Source: Actinomycetes bacterium
GTDB lineage: Bacteria > Actinomycetota > Actinomycetes > Propionibacteriales > Nocardioidaceae
Assembly: GCA_023396115.1 (NCBI GenBank)
Contig: JAEWXC010000010.1
Span: forward strand, 1-11,354
DNA: 11,354 nucleotides
Direction: 5' to 3'
In this document: positions 1-5,982 of the stretch, piece after piece
Layout: every line of letters starts with the position of its first letter
How positions within the stretch are numbered: the first letter of the stretch is position 1
Translations under genes and position numbers: made by a program
The notes under the pieces: model-generated
Told to the model about the DNA's origin: nothing
The model's database searches: none
What the model saw: only the letters and a program-made list of their open reading frames with translations

Positions 1-375
1 GGGCGGCGTCTGCTGCAGCGGGGGCAGCGGCGGCAGTTGACGGGTCACCGTCGGGCCGGCCGGGGCGGCGGCGTCGGACGCCGCCGGGTTCAGGTCGGTG
101 CGCGGACCGGGCTCGACGCGGGGCACCTGGGCGGTGGCCGTCGCGTCCTCGACGCCGGGCAGGGCGGACTCGGAGCCGCCGGGACCGGCCGGCGGCGTCG
201 CTGCCGGTGTGCCCGTCGGTGCGCCGGCCGGGGCCGCAGCGGGTCCGGGCGCGACGTCCGTCGACGAGGTCGGGGCGGGCGTCGGCGGCTCGGTGGCCAC
301 CGGTTGGCCGCAGTGCCCGCAGAACCTGGCCCCCGGGTTCAGCGCCTGGTGGCAGTGCCCGCAGAACTTGCTCAC
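1..375 (-). CDS. Zinc-ribbon protein with Pro/Ala/Thr-rich linker (N-terminal fragment, runs off the left edge)
   Basis: The reading frame is open for 125 codons from a GTG at 375-373 to the window edge with no stop, so this is a 5' partial gene. The first 25 residues form a treble-clef-like zinc ribbon with two CGHC knuckles (C5, C8, C19, C22; FCGHCHQALNPGARFCGHCG), typical of the short zinc-ribbon domains at the N-terminus of many actinobacterial membrane or regulatory proteins. From about residue 27 on, the chain is low-complexity Pro/Ala/Thr/Gly sequence, a disordered linker that normally leads to a membrane segment or other domain outside this window. Function cannot be assigned from this part. 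The GTG start was chosen because the zinc ribbon begins immediately after it, as in related proteins. No strong ribosome binding site is visible; a TAGGGT about 40 nt upstream could be a -10 box. The zinc ribbon is well supported; the identity of the full protein is unknown. Confidence 0.8.
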   Translation of the reverse strand, partial: MSKFCGHCHQALNPGARFCGHCGQPVATEPPTPAPTSSTDVAPGPAAAPAGAPTGTPAATPPAGPGGSESALPGVEDATATAQVPRVEPGPRTDLNPAASDAAAPAGPTVTRQLPPLPPLQQTPP

Positions 376-440
376 AGTCGACTCGCTCTCGTGCGTCGTT
401 CCGGTCGGCGCGACACCCTACCGGCCCGGCGCCCCGGGCT

Positions 441-457
441 GGTCCCGGCGCGGGACC
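441..457. terminator. GC-rich hairpin between hydrolase and zinc-ribbon genes, possible terminator
   Basis: Perfect 7-bp inverted repeat GGTCCCG-GCG-CGGGACC in the 115-bp gap downstream of the hydrolase gene (stop at 491) and upstream of the zinc-ribbon gene. The surrounding gap (376-490) is otherwise featureless GC-rich sequence. There is no T-tract, so it is not a classical intrinsic terminator; actinobacterial terminators often lack one, but chance hairpins are common at this GC content. Confidence 0.25.
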
Positions 458-490
458 GCCCCCGCCGGCGAAGCAACTGGCGGCCCGGGG

Positions 491-1378
491 TCAGCCGTCC
501 AGCGCGGCGAGCAGGTCGCGACGCGCCGCCCGGCCCTCAGGCGTGGGCAGCACCGGGTACACGTGCGGCTGTCCGGCGCCCTCGTGCAGCACGACGACAC
601 CGCCGGCGGCCCGCAGACGGGCGGCGAGCAGACGGGCGTCGGGCAGGCAGATGTCGCGGGTGCCGACGAACACGGTGACCGGCGCCAGGCCGGCGAGGTC
701 GGCGAAGAGCGGGCTGACCCGCGGGTCACGCAGGTCCAGGTCCCCGGCCCAGGCCGCAGCGGCGGGACGCAGCCCCACCCGGCGCAGCCACGGGTCGTCC
801 GGCTCGATCGCGTCGACCTCCGGGTTGCTCATCGACAGGTCCAGCCACGGCGCCACGAGCACCAGACCGGCCGGCTGCGCCAACCCCGCCTCGCGCCGTT
901 GCAGCGCCGCCACGAGGGCCAGCCCGGCCCCGGCGGAGTCACCGGCCAGGTGCACCGGCGCACCACCGAACTCCTCGTCCAGACCCGCCAGCACCTCGGC
1001 CACCAGGGCGACCGCCTCCAGCGCGTGGTGCTGCGGCGCCAGCCCGTAGAGCACCACGTCGACCACCCGGCCGGTCGTGTCGGCGGCGTCGGCGGCCAGC
1101 TCCCAGTGCTGCCGGACGACCTGGTTCACGTAGGCGCCGCCGTGCAGGTAGACCACGGCCCCCGGTGCCCGGACACCGCCGCGCGGGTGCAGCCGCTCCA
1201 CGACGAACCCGCCCACCAGGCGCTGCTCGACCCGACGGCCGACCTGCACCCGCAGCGGCACCGCCGGGGAACCCTTCTCCGCCGCCAGCACGGCCTCCCC
1301 CGAGGCCGTCGAGGTCCAGCGGCGCAACGCCGTGAGCCGCAGGTATCCGGTGACGACGCGGGTGGCCAGGCTGCTCAT
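491..1378 (-). CDS. Alpha/beta hydrolase, HSL-type carboxylesterase/lipase family
   Basis: A 295-residue protein with the hallmarks of the hormone-sensitive-lipase (bacterial esterase, GDSAG) family. It has the oxyanion-hole motif HGGAY (79-83), the nucleophile elbow GDSAG (146-150, S148), a likely catalytic Asp in GTRDICLPD (D242) and a C-terminal His in QPHVYP (H272). The length fits the family (about 300). No signal peptide is evident, so it is probably cytoplasmic and hydrolyses short-chain or aromatic carboxylic esters; the true substrate is not visible. Start ATG at 1378-1376 has no Shine-Dalgarno sequence, but a -10-like TACCCT lies 6 nt upstream, suggesting a leaderless mRNA. The gene follows the MFS permease gene on the same strand with a 31-bp gap, so a shared role (for example efflux plus ester detoxification) is possible but unproven. 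Confidence 0.9.
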   Translation of the reverse strand: MSSLATRVVTGYLRLTALRRWTSTASGEAVLAAEKGSPAVPLRVQVGRRVEQRLVGGFVVERLHPRGGVRAPGAVVYLHGGAYVNQVVRQHWELAADAADTTGRVVDVVLYGLAPQHHALEAVALVAEVLAGLDEEFGGAPVHLAGDSAGAGLALVAALQRREAGLAQPAGLVLVAPWLDLSMSNPEVDAIEPDDPWLRRVGLRPAAAAWAGDLDLRDPRVSPLFADLAGLAPVTVFVGTRDICLPDARLLAARLRAAGGVVVLHEGAGQPHVYPVLPTPEGRAARRDLLAALDG

Positions 1379-1384
1379 GCGGCG

Positions 1385-1413
1385 AGGGTAACCGGCACCC
1401 CGGGAGCGGTCAG
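1385..1413 (-). promoter_or_regulatory. Candidate leaderless promoter of the alpha/beta hydrolase gene
   Basis: On the minus strand, CTGACC (1413-1408) and TACCCT (1390-1385) are separated by 17 bp. TACCCT fits the actinobacterial TANNNT -10 consensus and ends 6 nt before the ATG, the distance expected when transcription starts at the start codon. The -35 box overlaps the stop codon of the upstream MFS gene. Seen by eye only, with no expression evidence. Confidence 0.45.
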
Positions 1414-2738
1414 GGCGAACCGGCCGACGACCCGGCGGCGGGGCCGGTTGTGGGTCCGGCCACGGGTTCGGTCGCCACCACCGTCGGAGCCAGCCCGTTC
1501 ACCTCGTCACTGATCCGACCCTCCAGGCTGCGGGCCACGGCGACCAGCAGGGCACACCCCGCCAGCAGCGTGCCGATGAAGACCGCGTGCAGGTCGTGAC
1601 GGAGCAGGAAGCCCGCCGACAGCGGTGCGACCACCGCCCCGATCTGGAACGAGGCCGCCGAGAGCGCGTTGTACCGCCCACGCAGGTGGTCGGGGGCCAG
1701 GTCGTTGGTGATCGCGGGCAGGGTCGGCTGCAGCAGCGTCTCCCCCGCGGCGAAGAGGGCGTGGAAGACCAGCACCATCGAGGCCGCCGTCAGCGTCCCC
1801 GCGAAGGGTCCGGTGGCACCCAGCAGCAGCCACGACACCGCCCAGATACCGGCCATCACCATCACCACCCGGGTCCGCCGGTGGCCCTGGATCAGCCGCA
1901 GCACCACGAACTGGAAGCAGACGATCACCACGGTGTTGATCGCGAACGCCCACCCGATCACCCGGGTGGAGACCTCGCTGACCTCGCGGGCCCAGGCCGG
2001 GAAGCCCGCCTCCATCTGGCCGTAGCCGACGAACGCGAAGACCAGCCCGATCGCGAACATGTGCACCACGCCGGGGCGGCGCAGGATCGCCAGGTAGGTG
2101 ATCCGCGGCCCGGCGGCCTCCTCCTCGGGCACCTCGCTGCGCCCGTGCACGTGGCGCAGCGGCCCGAGCATCATCGCCACCGGGACCAGCATGCACACCG
2201 CGTCGATGACGAAGATCGTGGTGAACGTGGAGGGGCGGGTGACGTCGACGAACACCCCGCCGACCACGCCGCCGATCCCGATGCCGAGGTTGACCAGCGC
2301 GAAGTTGATCCCGAAGTAGGTCTGCCGGACCACGCCGGTGACCAGCGAGGAGATCATCACGTTGAACGCACCCCAGCCGCCGGCGTTGGCGATGCCGATG
2401 AAGACCATCGCCGCCGCGACCCGGGCCTCGGTGTCGGCGAAGGCGAGCTGGAGCACCCCCAGGCACTGCGCCAGGCTGCCCAGGATCACCATCCGGCGCG
2501 CGCCCCACCGGTCGGTCAGCGACCCGAACAGCGGGGTGAGGACCAGCGCGACGACCCCGATCAGCGCCATCATCGTGCCGGCGACGTCGAGGGTCAGCCC
2601 GCGCACCTCGTGCAGGTAGATGATGGTGAAGGGGAGGGTGAGCCCGCGCCCGAGCACCTGGAACACGGTGCTGCTGAGCAGCCACCGGCCCGGGGTGGGG
2701 AGCTGGGCCCAGAAGCTGCGCAGGGTGATCCGGTCCAC
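1410..2738 (-). CDS. MFS transporter, multidrug/proton-antiporter-like
   Basis: A 442-residue integral membrane protein with about 12 hydrophobic segments. The major-facilitator loop motif between helices 2 and 3 is clear (GSLTDRWGARR, 72-82). A charged central loop (about 195-215, HGRSEVPEEEAAG) separates the two halves, and a second conserved stretch, DHLRGRYNALSAASFQIGA, lies at 350-368. The overall pattern resembles MDR-type MFS exporters, but the substrate cannot be told from sequence. The C-terminal tail (about 415-442) is soluble and rich in Pro/Ala/Gly/Thr, which is unusual for the family core and probably a disordered extension. The start is GTG at 2738-2736; two upstream ATGs are out of frame. 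No good Shine-Dalgarno sequence is seen. The gene sits 31 bp upstream of the hydrolase gene and 131 bp downstream of benE, with a large palindrome in the latter gap. Confidence 0.9.
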   Translation of the reverse strand: MDRITLRSFWAQLPTPGRWLLSSTVFQVLGRGLTLPFTIIYLHEVRGLTLDVAGTMMALIGVVALVLTPLFGSLTDRWGARRMVILGSLAQCLGVLQLAFADTEARVAAAMVFIGIANAGGWGAFNVMISSLVTGVVRQTYFGINFALVNLGIGIGGVVGGVFVDVTRPSTFTTIFVIDAVCMLVPVAMMLGPLRHVHGRSEVPEEEAAGPRITYLAILRRPGVVHMFAIGLVFAFVGYGQMEAGFPAWAREVSEVSTRVIGWAFAINTVVIVCFQFVVLRLIQGHRRTRVVMVMAGIWAVSWLLLGATGPFAGTLTAASMVLVFHALFAAGETLLQPTLPAITNDLAPDHLRGRYNALSAASFQIGAVVAPLSAGFLLRHDLHAVFIGTLLAGCALLVAVARSLEGRISDEVNGLAPTVVATEPVAGPTTGPAAGSSAGSP

Positions 2739-2803
2739 GGGTCCATCATCGGTGCCGGCACCGACAGCGAGCCACCGGGTTTCCGCTCAGGCCGGCCAGC
2801 CAG

Positions 2804-2875
2804 AAGTAACACTGATCTGTCCCCTCTGGTGCGGTGGTGTGACACCGCACCAGAGCTGATGGATCAGTGTTACTT
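2804..2875. repeat. 72-bp symmetric nested palindrome (possible MITE-like or structural element)
   Basis: Outer arms AAGTAACACTGATC (2804-2817) and GATCAGTGTTACTT (2862-2875) are a perfect 14-bp inverted repeat. Inside them, CTCTGGTGCGGTG (2824-2836) and CACCGCACCAGAG (2843-2855) are a perfect 13-bp inverted repeat. The internal loop is symmetric, 6 nt on each side (2818-2823, 2856-2861), and the apical loop is 6 nt (2837-2842). The outer arms are AT-richer than everything around them. The right end contains the stop codon of benE. No T-tract follows in either direction and no target-site duplication is evident. It could be a bidirectional transcription terminator, a small non-autonomous palindromic element, or a protein-binding site. 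Confidence 0.85.
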
Positions 2876-4093
2876 GGGCGGGGCCGGGTCCACGGGGGCG
2901 CGGAACGCCCCGGTCACCGCCGCCACGACCAGCCCGACGACCAGGGCCCAGAAGGCGGCACCGATGCCGAGCAGGGTGATCCCGCTGGCGGCGACCACGA
3001 AGGTCGTCACCGCCGGGACCCGGAACCGTTCCTGGGCCATCGCGCCGGTGAGCGCACCGGCCAGGGTGGACATCAGCGCCAGCCCGGCGACCGCGAGCAG
3101 CACCTCGACCGGGGCGGTGGTGGCCGCGACGGTGATCGCGGTGGAGGCCACCCCGAGCACCAGGTAGGTGACCCCGCAGGACTGCCCGGCCCACCAGCGC
3201 CGCGACGGGTCGGGTCCGGCCTCGGGGCCGGCCGAGATGGCGGCGGTGATCGCCGCCAGGTTGATCGCGTGCCCACCGAACGGGGCCCCGACGACGGTGC
3301 CCAGCCCGGTGACGGCCATCAAGGGACGCCACGGGGCGGTGAACCCGAACGACCCGAGCACCGCCACGCCGGGGACGTTCTGCGAGGCCATCGTCACCAC
3401 GTACAGCGGCACGGCCAGGCCGACCACCGCCTGCACGCTGAGGGTCGGGGCGACCACGTCGACCACCGGCAGCAGCGAGCCCTGCAGGCCGCCGTCGTCG
3501 ACGATCCACACCCCCATCACCACCAGGGCGACCAGGAACGCCACCGGGGAGGCGAAGCGCCCGAACAGCGCCATCGAGACCAGCCAGGCCAGCACCACCG
3601 GGAGCACCAGCAGCGGTTCGTCGACCAGCCCGGTCACCGCGTGCAGGCACAGCGGCAGCAGCACCCCGGCGAGCATCGCCTGGGCCACCGGTGTCGGGAT
3701 CATCCCGATCAGCTCACCCAGCCGGGGCCACAGGGCGGTGAGCAGCACCAGCATCCCGACCAGCACGAACGCCCCGACCGCGGCCGACCAGCCGCCCTCG
3801 ACCCCGCTGGAGGAGGCCAGCAGCGCCGCCCCGGGGGTGGACCAGGCCAGCACCACCGGCATCCGGTGCCGTCGGCTGAGCCAGAAGGTGCCGATCCCGC
3901 AGACCAGGCACAGCACCATCAGCCCCGAGGCCGCCTGGGTGGGCGTGGCGCCGACGGCCTGCAGCCCGGCCAGGACCACCGCGAAGGTGCTGGTCACCCC
4001 GACCACCGCGGTCAGGGCGCCGGCCAGCAGCGGCTGTCCCAGTCCCGGCGGGGCGGCGTCGGGCGCGGACGGTGCGCGGGTGCTGGCGGTCAT
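2870..4093 (-). CDS. benE: BenE-family benzoate/H+ symporter-like transporter
   Basis: A 407-residue membrane protein with about 12 hydrophobic segments that matches the BenE family in length and conserved signatures: STPGAALL (85-92), TMASQNVPGVAVL (234-246) and PFGGHAINLAAITAAISAGP followed by EAGPDPSRRW (271-300). Characterised members take up benzoate by proton symport at the cytoplasmic membrane. No ben/cat catabolic genes lie nearby, so the substrate is not established; BenE homologues are widespread outside benzoate pathways. Start ATG at 4093-4091 has no Shine-Dalgarno sequence, but TAGCGT lies 7 nt upstream, suggesting leaderless transcription. The C-terminus ends ...PAPPK-stop, with the last Lys codon and TAA lying inside the 72-bp palindrome, so the present 3' end may have been created by that element. 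It is flanked on the same strand by a secreted protein gene (65 bp upstream). Confidence 0.88.
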   Translation of the reverse strand: MTASTRAPSAPDAAPPGLGQPLLAGALTAVVGVTSTFAVVLAGLQAVGATPTQAASGLMVLCLVCGIGTFWLSRRHRMPVVLAWSTPGAALLASSSGVEGGWSAAVGAFVLVGMLVLLTALWPRLGELIGMIPTPVAQAMLAGVLLPLCLHAVTGLVDEPLLVLPVVLAWLVSMALFGRFASPVAFLVALVVMGVWIVDDGGLQGSLLPVVDVVAPTLSVQAVVGLAVPLYVVTMASQNVPGVAVLGSFGFTAPWRPLMAVTGLGTVVGAPFGGHAINLAAITAAISAGPEAGPDPSRRWWAGQSCGVTYLVLGVASTAITVAATTAPVEVLLAVAGLALMSTLAGALTGAMAQERFRVPAVTTFVVAASGITLLGIGAAFWALVVGLVVAAVTGAFRAPVDPAPPK

Positions 4094-4100
4094 GGCACGG

Positions 4101-4106
4101 ACGCTA
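4101..4106 (-). promoter_or_regulatory. -10 box of candidate leaderless benE promoter
   Basis: TAGCGT on the minus strand, a TANNNT-type box, ends 7 nt before the benE ATG. No convincing -35 hexamer is seen at 16-18 bp spacing. The position argues for transcription initiating at or next to the ATG. Confidence 0.35.
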
Positions 4107-4140
4107 GCCGAGCCGCCGGGTCAGGTCCGGTGCTCCGGTC

Positions 4141-4173
4141 GACTCAGTAGTACGGGACTCAGTAGTACGGGAC
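4141..4173. repeat. 15-bp tandem duplication containing the stop codon of the secreted protein gene
   Basis: GACTCAGTAGTACGG occurs twice head to tail (4141-4155 and 4156-4170) followed by GAC. On the minus strand it reads in frame as Val-Pro-Tyr-Tyr-stop twice, so the gene end and its stop codon are duplicated; only the first stop (4161-4159) is used. The two copies are identical, suggesting a recent slippage or duplication event. Confidence 0.95.
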
Positions 4174-5913
4174 GTCACCGAGCATGACCCCCACCGAGGG
4201 GTCCGGGCGCCCGAGCAGGTCCAGGTTGACGCCGAACATCCGCCGCTTCACGGTGCCGTTGGCGTAGCGCAGCTCCACCAGGCCCTTGCGGATGAAGCGG
4301 TAGGTCCCCTTCTCCTCGGGCGAGACGGTGCTCCACGAGCTGCCCAGCCCCGGCCAGCTGCCGATCGAGTAGCCGGTGTCGACGAACCGGCCCCGGCGGT
4401 CCATGGTCAGGAAGCGGGTCCAGGTGGTGCACATGATCATGCAGACGCCGCTCCAGTTCTGGTGGGTCAGGTCCAGGCCCAGCCGGCTGCCCTTCTTGGG
4501 CAGGTGCAGCGGGGAGAACCAGATCTTCTGCTTGTCACCCAGCGGCTTCATCCGGAAACCCTCGGTGGTCAGCCGCGCGGTGCGCCCCCCGATGCGGACC
4601 TTGCCGGTGGCACGGTTCCAGCGGTACCGCACGCACTGCTTCGACGCCCGCGCGCAGCGCGTCCGGGTGCCCTCGCCGGCGAAGTCCAGGTGCGCGAACT
4701 TCTTGTTGACGAAGTGGACCGCGTGGGTGCGCCACCCGCTGGAGTCGGTGAGGCTGGTGGTCTCGTGGCCCCAGTAGTAGCGGCCCACGATGCTGCGCGG
4801 GCGGCGCGGCTTGGGCGGGGTGACCACGGTGAAGGACCGCTGCGCCGAGACGGAGCCCGAGGTGGCCCGCACGGTCAGCTTGCGGGTGCCCTTGGTCTTC
4901 TTCTTGCGCACCGTGAACTTCAGGTACTCGCTCGACCGGTCCTCCAGCGTGCCCACGCGGCGCACCGGGTTGGTGATCTTGAGCCCCTTGCCGGCGGCCC
5001 GCACGACGGTGCCGGGGGCCGAGGACTCCGAGACGTTGCGGACCTCGACGCGCACGGTGAACTTCTTGTTCCTGCGGGCTCCGACCACCCGGTCCTCGTC
5101 GCTGTCCACCCGCAGCACCGGCCGCTTCTGGTCCTCCAGATCGACGGCGTAGCCCGTCTGCAGCACGTTGTTGGTGTCGTTCACGTCGAGCACCCGGGCG
5201 AAGGCGCACTCCCAGGCCCCGGACCGGATCGCGACGTGCGGGGCCGAGGTCAGGGTCATCGTGCCGACCCCGGTGTTGGTGGCGCCGAGGGCGTTGCCGT
5301 TGACGCCGGCGGCCACGGCCGACTTCTGCACCGCCGCACCGAGCATCGAGAACTTCGAGACACAGCTGTCGCCGTCCCACTGGCCCAGCCAGACCGCGAC
5401 CAGGGACTCGTCGGCCGCGCTCGGGGTGGCCCGGAACGTGGCCCGGGCCACCACCCGCTGGGCCTGGAGGTCCTGGGTGACGTGGACCCGAGCCAGCCGC
5501 CGGGTGTTCGGCAGGCCCCCGACCACGTCGTCGAAGTCGTCGACCTCGCCGACCCGACGCACGACACCCTGCTCGTAGGTGCCCCGCCCGTCCTGACGGC
5601 GCGCGGTCGCAGCGCGGGCGCGGGGGGCGGTGGCCGACGCGGCGAGGATCCCGGCGAGCGCCGGCTCGGTCGTCGGTGCGGAGGTCGACTCGGAGGTCGG
5701 CTCGGAGGTGGGTGCAGAGGTCGCCTCGGTGGTCGCCTCGGTGGTGGCCTCGGGGGTCGGCACAGCCGCGGGCGCAGACGTCGGCGCAGTGGGCGCAGTC
5801 GTGGGCGCCGCGGGCGCAGGCGTCGGCTCGGTGGCCAGGGCCGGTGTGGCCAGCAGTCCGAGGGTGAGGGTGGCGGCCACGAGGGCACTGAGGCGGGGAC
5901 GGGTGCGGATCAT
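4159..5913 (-). CDS. Secreted protein of unknown function: Thr/Pro linker, Ig-like region, Cys-containing C-terminal domain
   Basis: A 584-residue exported protein. Residues 1-27 are a Sec signal peptide (MIRTRPR, then a hydrophobic core, cleavage near PALA-TEP). A disordered Ala/Pro/Thr/Glu/Ser-rich linker follows (28-85). Residues about 115-265 form a first folded region with one Cys pair (C184, C236). Residues about 270-365 look like a bacterial Ig/CARDB-like beta-sandwich (KKFTVRVEVRNVSESSAPGT, ending AQRSFTVVTPP). Residues about 370-584 form a Trp/Tyr/Gly-rich domain with two close Cys pairs (C420/C427, C491/C495) that I do not recognise. No sortase motif or membrane anchor is seen, so it is probably released or wall-associated. 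Start ATG at 5913-5911 is fixed by the signal peptide; GGAAG about 8 nt upstream is a weak ribosome binding site. It lies 69 bp downstream of the glycoside hydrolase gene on the same strand, but joint function is not shown. Confidence 0.88.
   Translation of the reverse strand: MIRTRPRLSALVAATLTLGLLATPALATEPTPAPAAPTTAPTAPTSAPAAVPTPEATTEATTEATSAPTSEPTSESTSAPTTEPALAGILAASATAPRARAATARRQDGRGTYEQGVVRRVGEVDDFDDVVGGLPNTRRLARVHVTQDLQAQRVVARATFRATPSAADESLVAVWLGQWDGDSCVSKFSMLGAAVQKSAVAAGVNGNALGATNTGVGTMTLTSAPHVAIRSGAWECAFARVLDVNDTNNVLQTGYAVDLEDQKRPVLRVDSDEDRVVGARRNKKFTVRVEVRNVSESSAPGTVVRAAGKGLKITNPVRRVGTLEDRSSEYLKFTVRKKKTKGTRKLTVRATSGSVSAQRSFTVVTPPKPRRPRSIVGRYYWGHETTSLTDSSGWRTHAVHFVNKKFAHLDFAGEGTRTRCARASKQCVRYRWNRATGKVRIGGRTARLTTEGFRMKPLGDKQKIWFSPLHLPKKGSRLGLDLTHQNWSGVCMIMCTTWTRFLTMDRRGRFVDTGYSIGSWPGLGSSWSTVSPEEKGTYRFIRKGLVELRYANGTVKRRMFGVNLDLLGRPDPSVGVMLGDVPYY
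5721..5756. repeat. 12-bp tandem repeat encoding the Thr/Glu/Ala linker of the secreted protein
   Basis: TCGCCTCGGTGG occurs twice exactly (5721-5732, 5733-5744) and a third time with two changes (5745-5756). On the minus strand it encodes an EATT-type four-residue repeat in the linker after the signal peptide. Such repeats are prone to length variation between strains. Confidence 0.85.
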
Positions 5914-5982
5914 GCGGGGAACTTCCGAGAGGCGGGGTGGTGCCCGACTCCTACCCCCGCCCGGGAGCGTGGAAACGCTGAC

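Noticed and set aside
98..1513. Long plus-strand open frame of 471 codons opposite the hydrolase gene
   Set aside because: Composition is Arg/Gly/Pro/His-rich without domain structure; it mirrors the minus-strand genes whose catalytic motifs are complete. Typical GC-rich shadow frame.
2824..2855. Inner palindrome as a classical intrinsic terminator
   Set aside because: No T-tract follows on either strand, and the inner stem is enclosed in a larger symmetric structure, so a simple terminator label would understate it; kept as a repeat instead.
1587..4150. Long plus-strand open frames opposite the MFS and benE genes
   Set aside because: They are His/Asp/Arg/Gln-rich antisense shadows of membrane proteins and contain no recognisable motifs.
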